A stretch of DNA of 34,559 nucleotides from Zancudomyces culisetae. Its lineage: Eukaryota > Kickxellomycota > Harpellomycetes > Harpellales > Legeriomycetaceae. A program made the translations under genes and the position numbers. Below the pieces are notes generated by a model. The model saw nothing but the letters and a program-made list of their open reading frames with translations. It was not told the origin of the DNA and made no database searches. Of the stretch, positions 21,350-31,700 are shown in pieces; within the stretch, counting starts at the first letter, position 1, and each line of letters opens with the position of its first letter. Location of the stretch: positions 1 to 34,559 of the forward strand of contig LSSK01001253.1 in NCBI GenBank assembly GCA_001969505.1. The letters run 5' to 3'.

Positions 21350-21961
21350 TGTTAGATTCCTTTGTTTTTTTAACTGCCTGATTTATCTCTCGTTCTCGTT
21401 TTCTATATGCATGTATTTTTGTTTATATCTTTATTTGTACTTGTACTTGTATTTCTATTTAATCGTGCAGTTCGGTGTACGCCTTGCCAGCCTGTCCTAT
21501 TCAAAGAAAAAAAACTACCAATCAGATCCAGCAAGTGTTTATTATAACGGATTTACAAAAAGCTAGTTACTGGATTTAGAAAGTTCAGAATTTCAAAATT
21601 ATAGTGACCTAATGGCAAGAATCAAATCATATAGTTCCAAGCGTAGAACCAGTTTAGTTGGAACCTAATTTCTTACAAAATAAACTGAGAAACAGTAGAT
21701 TCTTGACTCTGAACATACGGGTTTGCAAAATAAAAGATTCCGAGTTTTTTTCTTTTTCTCCAACTGGTTAAATAATTTCATGGATTTGATTCTTGTAACT
21801 GTTCCAAAGTGGCAGTTTTGGAAATTATCTATAAAAAGCAGCGCTTTTGGTCAAAAATATGCCTTCCCTCCTCTCATAAACTTTTTCTCTTTTTTACATT
21901 TTAATTAGAAAAAAAAAACACAATATAGTTTTCTTTTAAAAAAAGTACCAGGACTAACAAA
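21350..21961. other. Divergent promoter region of PUS4 and PNP
   Basis: 612 bp with a TTTATTTGTACTTGTACTTG-like imperfect repeat near 21420-21460 and the PNP TATA box at 21830. No gene is seen. Confidence 0.55.
21830..21848 (+). promoter_or_regulatory. PNP TATA box overlapping an AAAAGC-AGC-GCTTTT inverted repeat
   Basis: TATAAAAA (21830-21837) lies 132 bp before the PNP ATG. Its end is the left arm of a 6-bp inverted repeat with a 3-base spacer (834-839 and 843-848 of this thousand). A factor bound there could block or position the initiation complex; that is speculation. Confidence 0.4.
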
Positions 21962-22885
21962 ATGGCTTTTACTCTTCAAGATTACGAAGAATCTGCAAAC
22001 TCCATCAAAGAACTCAGAAAGGGACACGAACTTCCTGAAATTGCTATAATATGTGGTAGCGGCCTGGGAGGTCTTGCAGAATCTCTAGAAGGTGATGTAC
22101 TAAGCGTTAATTATGAAAAAATACCAGGATTTGTTGGAAGCACAGCTCATGGCCATGCAGGCGAACTAGTTTTTGGTAAACTGTCAGGAAAGAACGTTGT
22201 TTGCATGAAGGGCAGATTCCATTGCTACGAAGGCTACAGTGTTCATGTTGCGACATTCCCTATTAGAGTCTTTAAACTCTTGGGTGTAAAGATAGTAATT
22301 GTAACAAATGCGGCTGGAGGTTTGAACCCCGACTTCAATGTTGGTGATTTGATGCTCATTTCTGACCACTATGCACATGCTGGAATGGCTGGGCTGAACG
22401 CACTTATCGGACCCAATATTGACGATTTTGGACCACGTTTTCCTGCCATCTCAGATGCATACACACCACGTCTCCGTGAATTGTTTGCAGAGTGCTACCT
22501 TACAAATACACACCTTAAAGACGAGAAAAACTTGGTGGTTCACGAAGGAGTTTACGGGATGGTCACTGGCCCTTGCTACGAAACCAGAGTTGAGTGCCGC
22601 GCACTCTTGAAGCTCGGCTGCGATGCTGTCGGTATGAGCACTGTTCCAGAGGTTGTTGTGGCCAAACACTGCGGATTGGAAGTTCTTGCAGTATCCCTCA
22701 TTACCAACAGAGCTGTTCTCACTAAAGAGCCCAGCTCCCTTGATATTGCCAGAGCAAAACTAAACAACGAGCCAATTGAAAGAAAGGTTGAGAATTTCGC
22801 AAACCATGAAGAAGTGATGGAGGTTGCGAATGCAAGAGCTCTTGACCTTCAAACCTTAGTTAAGAGCTTTTTGGGTAAAATCTAG
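21962..22885 (+). CDS. PNP1: Purine nucleoside phosphorylase (trimeric type)
   Basis: A 307-residue, intronless enzyme of the PNP/MTAP family. It splits guanosine and inosine with phosphate to base and ribose-1-phosphate in purine salvage. Visible motifs: phosphate-site GSGLGG (S33), GRFHCYEGY (R85, H87), TNAAGG (115-120), the purine-site GPCYET with E207, GMST (M225) and SLITN with base-contacting N249, plus NHEEV (H282). These match human PNP rather than MTAP, where the Asn and Glu differ. One conserved loop is unusual: human DHINLPGFSGQNPLRGPN aligns with DHYAHAGMAGLNALIGPN here (135-152). A 20-residue insertion before NHEEV resembles other fungal enzymes. The ATG follows an A-rich leader. 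Function is firm; base preference is inferred. Confidence 0.95.
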   Translation: MAFTLQDYEESANSIKELRKGHELPEIAIICGSGLGGLAESLEGDVLSVNYEKIPGFVGSTAHGHAGELVFGKLSGKNVVCMKGRFHCYEGYSVHVATFPIRVFKLLGVKIVIVTNAAGGLNPDFNVGDLMLISDHYAHAGMAGLNALIGPNIDDFGPRFPAISDAYTPRLRELFAECYLTNTHLKDEKNLVVHEGVYGMVTGPCYETRVECRALLKLGCDAVGMSTVPEVVVAKHCGLEVLAVSLITNRAVLTKEPSSLDIARAKLNNEPIERKVENFANHEEVMEVANARALDLQTLVKSFLGKI

Positions 22886-24108
22886 ACTAAGTTTTGTTAC
22901 AATGTCGTTATGAGTGGTTTTTGGTATTACAAGTTTCTTGTTTGAACCAGCTATGATGACCTGGTGTGAAAAGCTGCATTTTCTATGAGTTTGATATCAA
23001 ATAAATATAGTATAATATAGTATAAATTGAGTTAATACCTGTATGCTTCAAGTGAATATTTCTCAAGACATTCAAGCTATGTCTACCAAAGCTCGTAGCA
23101 CTAGGGGAGAGGGATGTGGTATTACATGCGTTGTGCTAGCATTTAGAGGTTATATCTCAAAGAAACGAGAATAATCATGACCAATATACTAGCTTTCAGA
23201 TATCAATCCCACTCTCCAATATTTACACTCACTTGCTATTATCTCGAAGAAAAGGCACCACCATTTTTTTTTGTCGTAGTTGGTTTATCACAACATTCCC
23301 ACAACTACTGGTCACGGACTGCTATATCTGTATCAATCTCAAGTGAACCTTTTGTCTGCACATATATCCTTTTTGATATTTTGCTTAAGGAATTATTTCA
23401 CAGGTAGTAGACTACATTGTCACATTTTGGGTTGATTATTCTATAAAAAGCTTAACATTCTTTATTGAACGCAAATGTGTGTATTATGTACAATTAATGT
23501 ACATATTCGCTGAAGGTTTGAAAAGCTCTATGAGATTCTAAAGTGTGTGAACTTGCTGGGAAGGTAAAGGTCCAAATGCACCAAATACAAAGGCATGCTG
23601 GTAGGTGTATGTGGGGGAGGGGGGGTGTTTTTTTCTGAAATTTGTGTTGTTTTGTTTCTTCACGCACATTTTTCGTACATTTTGTATTTCTGATTTACAA
23701 GGCCGATTTGGATGATTCGATATACAGTATTGGTGCATTAGTGTGATTTTTTTTTTAATTTTCACTTCCCAACTAGCTCCATTACTGAGCAATCACAAAC
23801 TGCAAAATGTAAATATTGGATGTTTGTTCCAATCCGACACCAGTCATATATACAAAATTAGCGGAGAAAAACTACCACCTAAAGAGACACAGAAAAATCA
23901 AACACCAATATAAAAGCATGGTTTAATAGAAAAGGTAAACATGTGGACCAAAAACTGACAACAGATAGCTTTTTTTTTTTTATCACCAACCTTTTGTTGT
24001 TAAACTGTCTTTGTATACTTGCTATACCGGTTTATACTTTCATCCTTTTTTTCAACTATTTCAAGTTTTTATTCTTCGCCTTTGGTTCATAGACTCAAGA
24101 AATACGAA
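22886..24108. other. Intergenic region between PNP and MPDU1
   Basis: 1.2 kb. A duplicated AATATAGTAT lies near 23003-23023 just past PNP and may act in 3' processing. A G5-A-G7 run is at 23613-23625. Short frames at 23177-23407 and 23538-23792 have no recognisable content. The right end is the MPDU1 promoter. Confidence 0.5.
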
Positions 24109-24933
24109 ATGTGGGTACCGGAAATACTCAGGAATCTAATTGTGGGAGTTATTGGAGATGAATGCACAACAACAATAGTTGACAACCTAGACATTTTTGA
24201 CACCACGTGCCTTAAATTGGTGATATCGAAGGGTCTCGGAATCGGAATTGTTCTGGGTGGATGTATCGTTAAACTTCCTCAGATTAGAAAAATTCTACAA
24301 AACGGGTCTTGTGAGGGACTGTCATTAATGTCCTTCGTATTAGAATGCGTTGCAAACATTATCACAGTGTGCTTTTCGTTAAGGAATCAATTCCCGTTCT
24401 CGACTTTTGGCGAAAGTTTATTTATCGGAATACAAAATGCGCTGATTGCGAGCATGATTATTTACTTCAGTGGCATCAACGGCGGCGCTGGAATGGCTGG
24501 TGTTACTCTTGGGGAAAAGAGAGGTTCTCGTGGTAGCAGAGGCCAGGGCGTATCTAAAAAGGCCGTCTCGGGTGTTGTTATTATGAACGCCATTTTTGCA
24601 GCTATCGCCTACTCCCTAATGTCACCAGAGTATGTTGATAGCAACATGCTAGTCCTTTTCCAAACATTGACGATTCCTGTATTGATTAGCAGCAGAATTC
24701 CACAGATTCTCAAGATTCACACAGAAAAATCTACAGGGCAATTGGCAGCCTTTACCGTATTCAATTACTTCCTTGGTTCTTTGGCCCGCGTTTATACTAC
24801 AGCTGTTGAAATTCAGAACCGCGTTGTTTTGATGGGATTTGTGCTGAGTTTTGCAGCCAATGCTATTTTAGCCTTCCAGATGCTTTATTATTGGAACTCT
24901 ACTTCAAGAAAATCAAAGGACAAAATGTTATAA
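24109..24933 (+). CDS. MPDU1: Mannose-P-dolichol utilisation defect 1 protein (MPDU1/Lec35), PQ-loop membrane protein
   Basis: A polytopic ER protein needed to use mannose- and glucose-phosphate dolichol in N-glycan and GPI-anchor synthesis; its exact biochemical role is unsettled. Recognition rests on SKGLGIGIVLGGCIVKLPQ, EGLSLMSFVLE, the second PQ motif RIPQILKIHTEKSTGQL and FLGSLARVYT, all collinear with human MPDU1. I chose the ATG at 24109 (MWVPEILRN, 274 residues), which puts the first conserved membrane segment at the same distance from the start as in the human protein. An in-frame ATG at 24019 would add 30 Ser/Phe-rich residues and is less likely. A Gly/Ser/Arg-rich loop (about residues 123-147) is longer than in animals. 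It converges on the CAF-1 gene. Confidence 0.92.
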   Translation: MWVPEILRNLIVGVIGDECTTTIVDNLDIFDTTCLKLVISKGLGIGIVLGGCIVKLPQIRKILQNGSCEGLSLMSFVLECVANIITVCFSLRNQFPFSTFGESLFIGIQNALIASMIIYFSGINGGAGMAGVTLGEKRGSRGSRGQGVSKKAVSGVVIMNAIFAAIAYSLMSPEYVDSNMLVLFQTLTIPVLISSRIPQILKIHTEKSTGQLAAFTVFNYFLGSLARVYTTAVEIQNRVVLMGFVLSFAANAILAFQMLYYWNSTSRKSKDKML

Positions 24934-25254
24934 TCCGAAGTACTATTTCGGTCGAATTATTTTCAACACTTAGTACTCTATTTATCCAGCCTTTCGCTCC
25001 ATTAACACAGGTTTTTTTTTTACCACATTTATTTCATCTGAACCTTTAAAAGAAAAAATGATAACCGGTCTTAACGTTCCAAATATCTAAGCATTATTGA
25101 TGTTTACTGGTATGCTATGCTGTAACAGCCAAACATAACCTTACACCTATCACCCGTTTATTTTATGTTCAAGTAGTATGTGTGTGTGATGTTATAATAC
25201 TAAAAAAGGGGGGCTTGATATTAGTTTGTAATACTTATAACTCTTAAAAACAAA
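24934..25254. other. Convergent 3' spacer between MPDU1 and the CAF-1 subunit gene
   Basis: 321 bp between two stop codons, with a T9 run and a GTGTGTGTG stretch. No gene is seen. Confidence 0.5.
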
Positions 25255-28200
25255 TTAAAAATGTGTAGAAACCAACGTAGGTGCAATTCTACGCTTTTTC
25301 TTCGAAGGAGCTCTGCCTTCCAAGTTTGCCGCTGGTTCTTTGGATTTACTAGTTTTGATCGGAATGGCCATGGGTGAGACAGAGTGTGTTTCTGTTCCAG
25401 TAGAAACCTTGAGTAGAGCCGCGGTATCTGCATCCGTATCAGGCAAATCTACTGTTTGAGCTTTCTCTTCTGTACAATACTTTTCCGCCATAATGTCATC
25501 ATCCACAACCACGAACTCGTCGTCCGAAAGAGACTCGTGGATCTGCAAGCTGCTGAAGTTAGGGCTTAATACATTTCTACATATATTTTTTGAATTGTCC
25601 ATCCCAGGTTAGAAACAGGAAAGGAAAAATATTCAAAATAAAAGTTCAAACTAAACGGTGGTGTGGTTTAATGGACAGTTAAGAAAATAAGCTTACACAA
25701 CTGAATCTTCAGATATTTCGGATACGGATTTTGGCAGAGCTGTATTTTTCACTGGACTTGCGAGTGCGTATGGGGTAGGAGTTCCAAGCTCGTTGAGGTC
25801 AAATGTGACAACTGTTGCAAATCCGTCGGTGGACACGAGTATGAGGCATTGTCCGTTTGGCGACCTTTATGTAAAGTTGTTACATTTAGTTGTGTCCAAA
25901 ATTACCCACTTTATAAAAACTTAGTGGAGATACATACGAGTATAGAGTAAAACTAGGTTAGAAATCTAAAAAGGGAGATACTTACCAAGAAAGATCTGTG
26001 AGTGTACCATAATGTAAACCACCCAAATAGGCGATGGCACTAGACTTTTTTACAGGTGGTAAGGGCTGATCACTGCTATTCTGTATGTATTCTGTGCTAG
26101 GTGTGTCAAGTCCATAGATGACAACTGCATTTTGCGATGCAACTGCAACTATGGAAAAATATTTAGAGGTATCTCCATATTCATTCTCATTATCATTATC
26201 ATCCCCGTTCCCATCCCCTCGGTCATCAATCTTAAATTTTACAGGACAAACGCTGGTTGCTACAGTAGGTTTCTTGTGGCCCGGAAAATGAAAATCAGGG
26301 TTTCTAAAGCAAGTTCAAAGATTTTTAGCTCAACAAAGTGTACAAAAAAAATAAACGTCCATCTTTCTAGCAGATATAGATTATTGGCAACTGTAAGTGT
26401 AGTTACAACACCCCAATTAGCAATGAATAATGTAGAACAAAAGTATTTAGTTAATAGGTAAATGAAGTTACCCTAACAGTGCTTCGCGAGACCAACAGTA
26501 AACAGTTTCAGTTGGTGGTACCTTTATCGTCCTTCCGTCAGCATTAGTAATTTTCTCTTTATAAACACCTGTAGGAACATATAACATGCTCCCATCAGGC
26601 GAAAATGACAACCTTCTGAAAAATGAATTTAAATTATCGTCGTGGAAAAGCTTGAACGACGTACTGTTACAGGTGGGACCATCTGGTTTACTTTTGTTTG
26701 GACATCCGGTACCATTTGTACCAATGTCCCCCTTGGCCTCTCTATCGTTAGTGTTTATAAGTAAGGATGATTCATCGGAAGGGCCACTTGCGCTTTGTTG
26801 TACATCCGTACTCTTTTGATTTGAGTTGGATTCACAAGACTCAAATTTATTTAAGGTCCCAACCTTAACCATATGGTATTTTTGTTTTTTCTTGTTTTTC
26901 ACCCATTTGTACAGCTGAACAGACCTAACATACAGTTTATCCTTCTGAATTTACAGATACATACTGAATAGGATAAAGCATAAGGCAGTATAACCTGAAA
27001 GTATTCACGACAAAGTTTTTTTTTTTAGAGGAAAAATTACCTATCACAGCTCTGGGTGGCTACAAAATATCCTAAAGGATCCCATGCGACGCCCTGTACA
27101 TAGTGTCTGTGGTCGGTTAATACTTGTATACACTTTGCTAAATAGATTAACCGTAATTCGTTGATGTTAATTTATACTAATGTCAAAGAGGTACATCCTT
27201 TTATTCGTAAAACAAAACAGGGTAACATACAAGACAAAACTTACACATTTTTACATCCCAGACTCTTGCGGTATTGTCAATTGATCCACTGATTATGTAG
27301 TTTCCATCTGGTGACCAAGCTAAATCATAGATATCCGCCAGAGATCCCCTAAGTAATATTGGAATATATGTTTATTAACCAATCCCAAGTATATCTATCT
27401 ATCCATCATTACCTTAGAATGGTAATAGGCTTCCAAACTTCGGGCCCTTGGATGCCTGTTATGTCATCATAGAGTATCCCCCCATCATTGGCCTCGAGAA
27501 CAGATGTAGTACTGCTATTAGCGCTGTTTTTGCTGTCATTGCCACTACCGTCTCGAGGTGGATCAGCAACCATTCCAGGCTCACCTAGAATGTTTGCAGT
27601 ACCAGCAGTATAGCTACCAACAGTCGAATTTTCGTTGGTTTTATTTGAATCCCACTGCTTCCATAAGACAATTGATCCGTCTATAATAGCACATTTTTAA
27701 ATATATAAGAAATAGTATAACAAGTTGGTGAGTTAATAATAGTATTAAATTGATGTTTTTTTTGTATAGTACAGTACCATCACCGGCTGAAGCTAGAATC
27801 GAGCCTATATTACATATAGAAATATTTATTAAAAATCAAAGTCCATAGAATCAAAGACCACCCTTTTAGCACAGAATCGATATTAGAGGTAAAAAGAGAT
27901 AAAAGACATTAAATTACCATTAGGCGAGAATTTGACACAATTTACTGGCGATGTATGTCGGCTTAGATTTGCTCTGAAATCGATCTTTGGTCCACTACTA
28001 TCCATGAGAACATTCCAAATCTATATTAAATAAAACCCATGTAAATGAGTATGTAGCACCGCTTTTTGTTGCCATTTCAGCGAGAACCGTATTCGTATTG
28101 TACTGTTTAAAGGTATGAACGCTAGGGTAAAGTGTAACTATTTACTCGAACATTACAATCACCACCACCGGTGGCAAACCTATACAAGAAATCATTTGTA

Positions 28201-28412
28201 TTGCTGTCGATAATTCCCGAAGCATTTACGCTAGCGTTAAGCTTATCGATATCCTTGTTTATCCCATTTTCATTCTGCTGTGGTGTATACTGCTGTGGAT
28301 TTCCAATTGCCTCGGTAGTTTTTGAAGCTGAGGATTCGTAGTTGGGGTCGAAGTCAACACTAAAAATCGGCAGCTTTTCATGCCAATTAATTTGAAATGT
28401 TTTGGCTTTCAT
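25255..28412 (-). CDS. CAC2: Chromatin assembly factor 1 middle subunit (CAC2/CHAF1B, p60), ten exons
   Basis: I joined ten exons: 28412-28146, 28020-27918, 27804-27778, 27680-27413, 27348-27245, 27137-27041, 26924-26472, 26303-25986, 25864-25697 and 25576-25255. They total 2127 bases (708 residues plus stop), in phase, with GT-AG introns of 64-168 bases. CAF-1 deposits H3-H4 on replicated DNA. The WD40 propeller follows human CHAF1B repeat by repeat: [74 protein letters not shown], then the diagnostic [20 protein letters not shown] and [20 protein letters not shown]. Asn/Ser-rich inserts fill loops in exons 1, 4 and 7. The C-terminus has an acidic stretch ([10 protein letters not shown]) and a basic, NLS-like SKKKRR. 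It is tandem with the cohesin gene upstream. The exon model is motif- and phase-based only; alternative splice sites are possible. Confidence 0.88.
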
Positions 28413-28734
28413 TTTATATTGAAGAGTCTATAATACCACCAATATTTACACAATGTCTAGTTGGAATATGCTGATTGAATTTAATTCATTTGGATAAATG
28501 CCTCTTTTATAATGAATAAAATAATATTCTTGTGAATTAATTCATACAAACTAAAATACGAGACTTGCAATCCAGGAACCCAACACCAGTGACGACAAAA
28601 GATTCAGTGATAATTGGCTATATAAGTTAGAATAAACAATAAAAACCAATGAATAGCACAATTTGGCCTTTAAACTAAAAATAAAAAACTACGAGAATAA
28701 GCAAAATTAACAAAAATGAGACGATGAACCTGAA
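28413..28734. other. Tandem spacer: cohesin 3' end and CAC2 promoter
   Basis: 322 bp between the cohesin SA stop and the CAC2 start, both on the minus strand. It must hold both the terminator of the first and the promoter of the second. No clear TATA box or cell-cycle motif was found. Confidence 0.5.
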
Positions 28735-31700
28735 TCAGGATTTTATCAGCGCAAGTTTTTCAATCTGAGTATCTAGAGCCTTCATATAGGCAGAATATAT
28801 AGGGGCAGGGATCTCTGGTTGGTGTGATGAGACTTTATCCTCCAACTCCTTTTTAAGTTGGCTGGCATGTGTGGGCTTGATGTATTTCTGAATGAATAGA
28901 GCAAAATTAGTTAGGATTAACGAAAGTGGACTGAGGTTGGGGTCGTTATCTTCATCAAAAGAAGTTAACGAATATGAGTTTAGAACGATTGGAGTATAGT
29001 GTGTCAGAAGTTTTGCTATACAATTGGATGATATATTATCCAGCTGCAAAAACTTAACTATACCTAGAGGCAAAATGGACAACAACTTTCTGTAAAAGTT
29101 GAATGAAGAGGAGGGGAAGTGAAACGAAAGCGTTCGTTCATAGTTTCTGTGCATTGAACTGAATAGCAGTGAGATAAGCGTGGCAAGCTTCGAGACATCT
29201 GGCTTCAGGGTTAGATATAGAGAAGACAGTGTAGATTCCACTATCGAATCGAAGCGTGATGACAATATTTTGTTAATGGTAAAGGGGTGAGTTAGGTCCA
29301 AGTGGTGTTGTTTTGGGCTATCAATGCTAAAGTCGCGTTTGATCAATGGGTCTGGAGATAGAATTGTGCCACTGAAACCGGCTAGCAGTTCTAAAGATTT
29401 GAGGGGGAATACGCCAGAGAGCAAGAGTGAGGAGAAATCGCTGGAAAGGGCCAGCAAGTATTGGTAATTGGTGGTGGAGAGCCTAAGCAATTCAACATCA
29501 GTGCTAGACATAGGAAACGCGGCGGATGCAAATGGAACTATTAGCGAACCCCAGGCATTCAGTAAATAAGAAAGAGCGCTCGACCAGATGTTTAGGGCGT
29601 CAGAGTCCAATTTGTAATAAACCACACTATTAGCTGCCGATTTGAAACGAGAGCAAGTGAATAGCTGGAATAACGCAGTGGATGTGAATAAACAGGAAAA
29701 CAAAAAGTGCAGTTGTTCAGAGTTTGCAGCGTTGTTGGTCAGCAAAATCATGTTTTTCAGGCAGTACTGCAGCACGAGGTCCCTGTCATCAGCCAATGTC
29801 TGTAATTTGGCGGGGTCAACAGTATTACAGCATCTCCAAAGTAAGCATTTGTATGCAATGTCCAAACAGTACAGTTTCAGTTTTGTGATTTTGACAGAGT
29901 CGCAGTCCGAATAGTAGAAATAGCTGTTATTAATAATATCAAGTAACACTTGTACCATATTAGATTCTGTAATCACAGTCACACTCGCTGCTCCAAGAAG
30001 TGCGCGAAGTTGAATCAGCATTCCGTATAGCTGATTGTAGTGAAGGGTAGCATGGGATTTCGATACTGTCTCAACAATTGCCTCAAAGTGCTTTCTAATG
30101 AGTGTTCCTCCAGCATCCTCGTGTTGTGCTTCTTCTTCTTCCTCTGAATCCTTGGGCCGGGAAACACCAGACATTTCCAAGACTTTGGACTTGTCAAGCC
30201 GACTCAGGATCGATACTGCAAGTCTAGTTATTTCTATTGAATAGTTGTACCTACTAAACACCATCTCGATTTGCTCAACTATTGTGTTTAGTGTCTTTTG
30301 CTGGCCTTCATCATACAGCGACTGGCCATCAAATTCAACAATATCTAGAATTCTTAGAATCTGCTCAATCAAACCCTCATTATCTAGGTATCTTCCAATT
30401 AACCCTTCTATGTGCTGCGAGACTTGTGCTTCAATGCTCTTCATACTTCTAGCTATGTTGATATGCCTTTCACTTTCCACCACTGTCTTCTTAGCCTTTC
30501 CTTTTGCCTTTGATTTGTGACTATTGATCATGTTTTGTAATGTCACCAACAACCCCTCAAAAAGAATCATTAATTCCTGGTTCGAAGCTGCCGTTTGACC
30601 AAAGTTTTGGCCTTCTGTAACACTATGGTCCTTCCCTAAATACTCCAATACACCGCTTATGTTCCCAAACTCTGGAAATCTAGGTAGTAACGCTGCTGCT
30701 GCTGCATCTTGTCTCTTGTTATCACCCATTTTCGTTATACTTTCCTTCCACTTTCTTTCCTCTATACTTAATTCGTCATTATTCAATATGATTCCTTTGA
30801 ACTCTGATACTTCTTCCTTGATACTTGTCTCTACTTTAACTGTGTCCCTGGTACTACTTATTTGACACAACAATTTTGCCAAACACTTGTATAAAAACCA
30901 TGCATCGTTCTCATTGCTACCACCTGGTCCTCGATAGAACGGAATCCACTCCTTTCTAATCCACCACTCAACTAGCTCTGCCGCATGTGTTCTGATTGTA
31001 ACCAACCCGTGATATAACAACGGAGCTACATAGTTCATGACCTCGTTGCTTGGGTGCTGAACATTCTCACCTTCATCATCATAAAGCTGAATTATACCTT
31101 GCATTCTAACTACTTTTTCCTTGTTTGTTGTTTCAGCATTTTTCACTATCTCCTCCATTTCTTCACCATCATTACCATTATCACCACCATCACCTCCCTC
31201 TTCATCCATATCTTCATCCATCTCTTCATCCATCTCTTCATCCTCTTCTATCAGCTGCTGAGAAAATTTAGAGCTCTTCTTCTTACGCCCTTTCTTTTTT
31301 GAAGCTTTAACACCCTCGTTTGTGGTGCCACTCTTGATCACAGGCTCTAATGCTTCTCTTATCTCTGTAGTCCCTGTTATCATCATTCCATTCTCAAGCA
31401 CCACCTTCAGGAGCTTCAGAGAGCTTGCAGACACCGAACTATCTCCGTCTGCAACCGACAATTGAACGAGCCTAGACCCAAATCGCTCAAAAAACTCACT
31501 AAACTGTGCTACCTCCACGTCCCCTCTACTTATTATCTTTCTCACCCCTTCGACTGCAGCATGTCGGACCTTATCACTGTCATCGTGCATTAACCACCCA
31601 AAGTACCGAAGGTACTTTGTTTCCAGTAAACTGATACTATCTTCTCTTATCCATTCTCCTAGATATTTTATTGTCTCTGCCCGTATCCCATCATACACAT

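Noticed and set aside
24019-24108. Upstream ATG adding 30 residues to MPDU1
   Set aside because: The extension is Ser/Phe-rich and absent from the family; the ATG at 24109 matches the usual N-terminal length.
26132-26461. A 109-codon plus-strand frame within the CAC2 region
   Set aside because: It spans exon 8 antisense and intron 7 of CAC2 and has no independent support.
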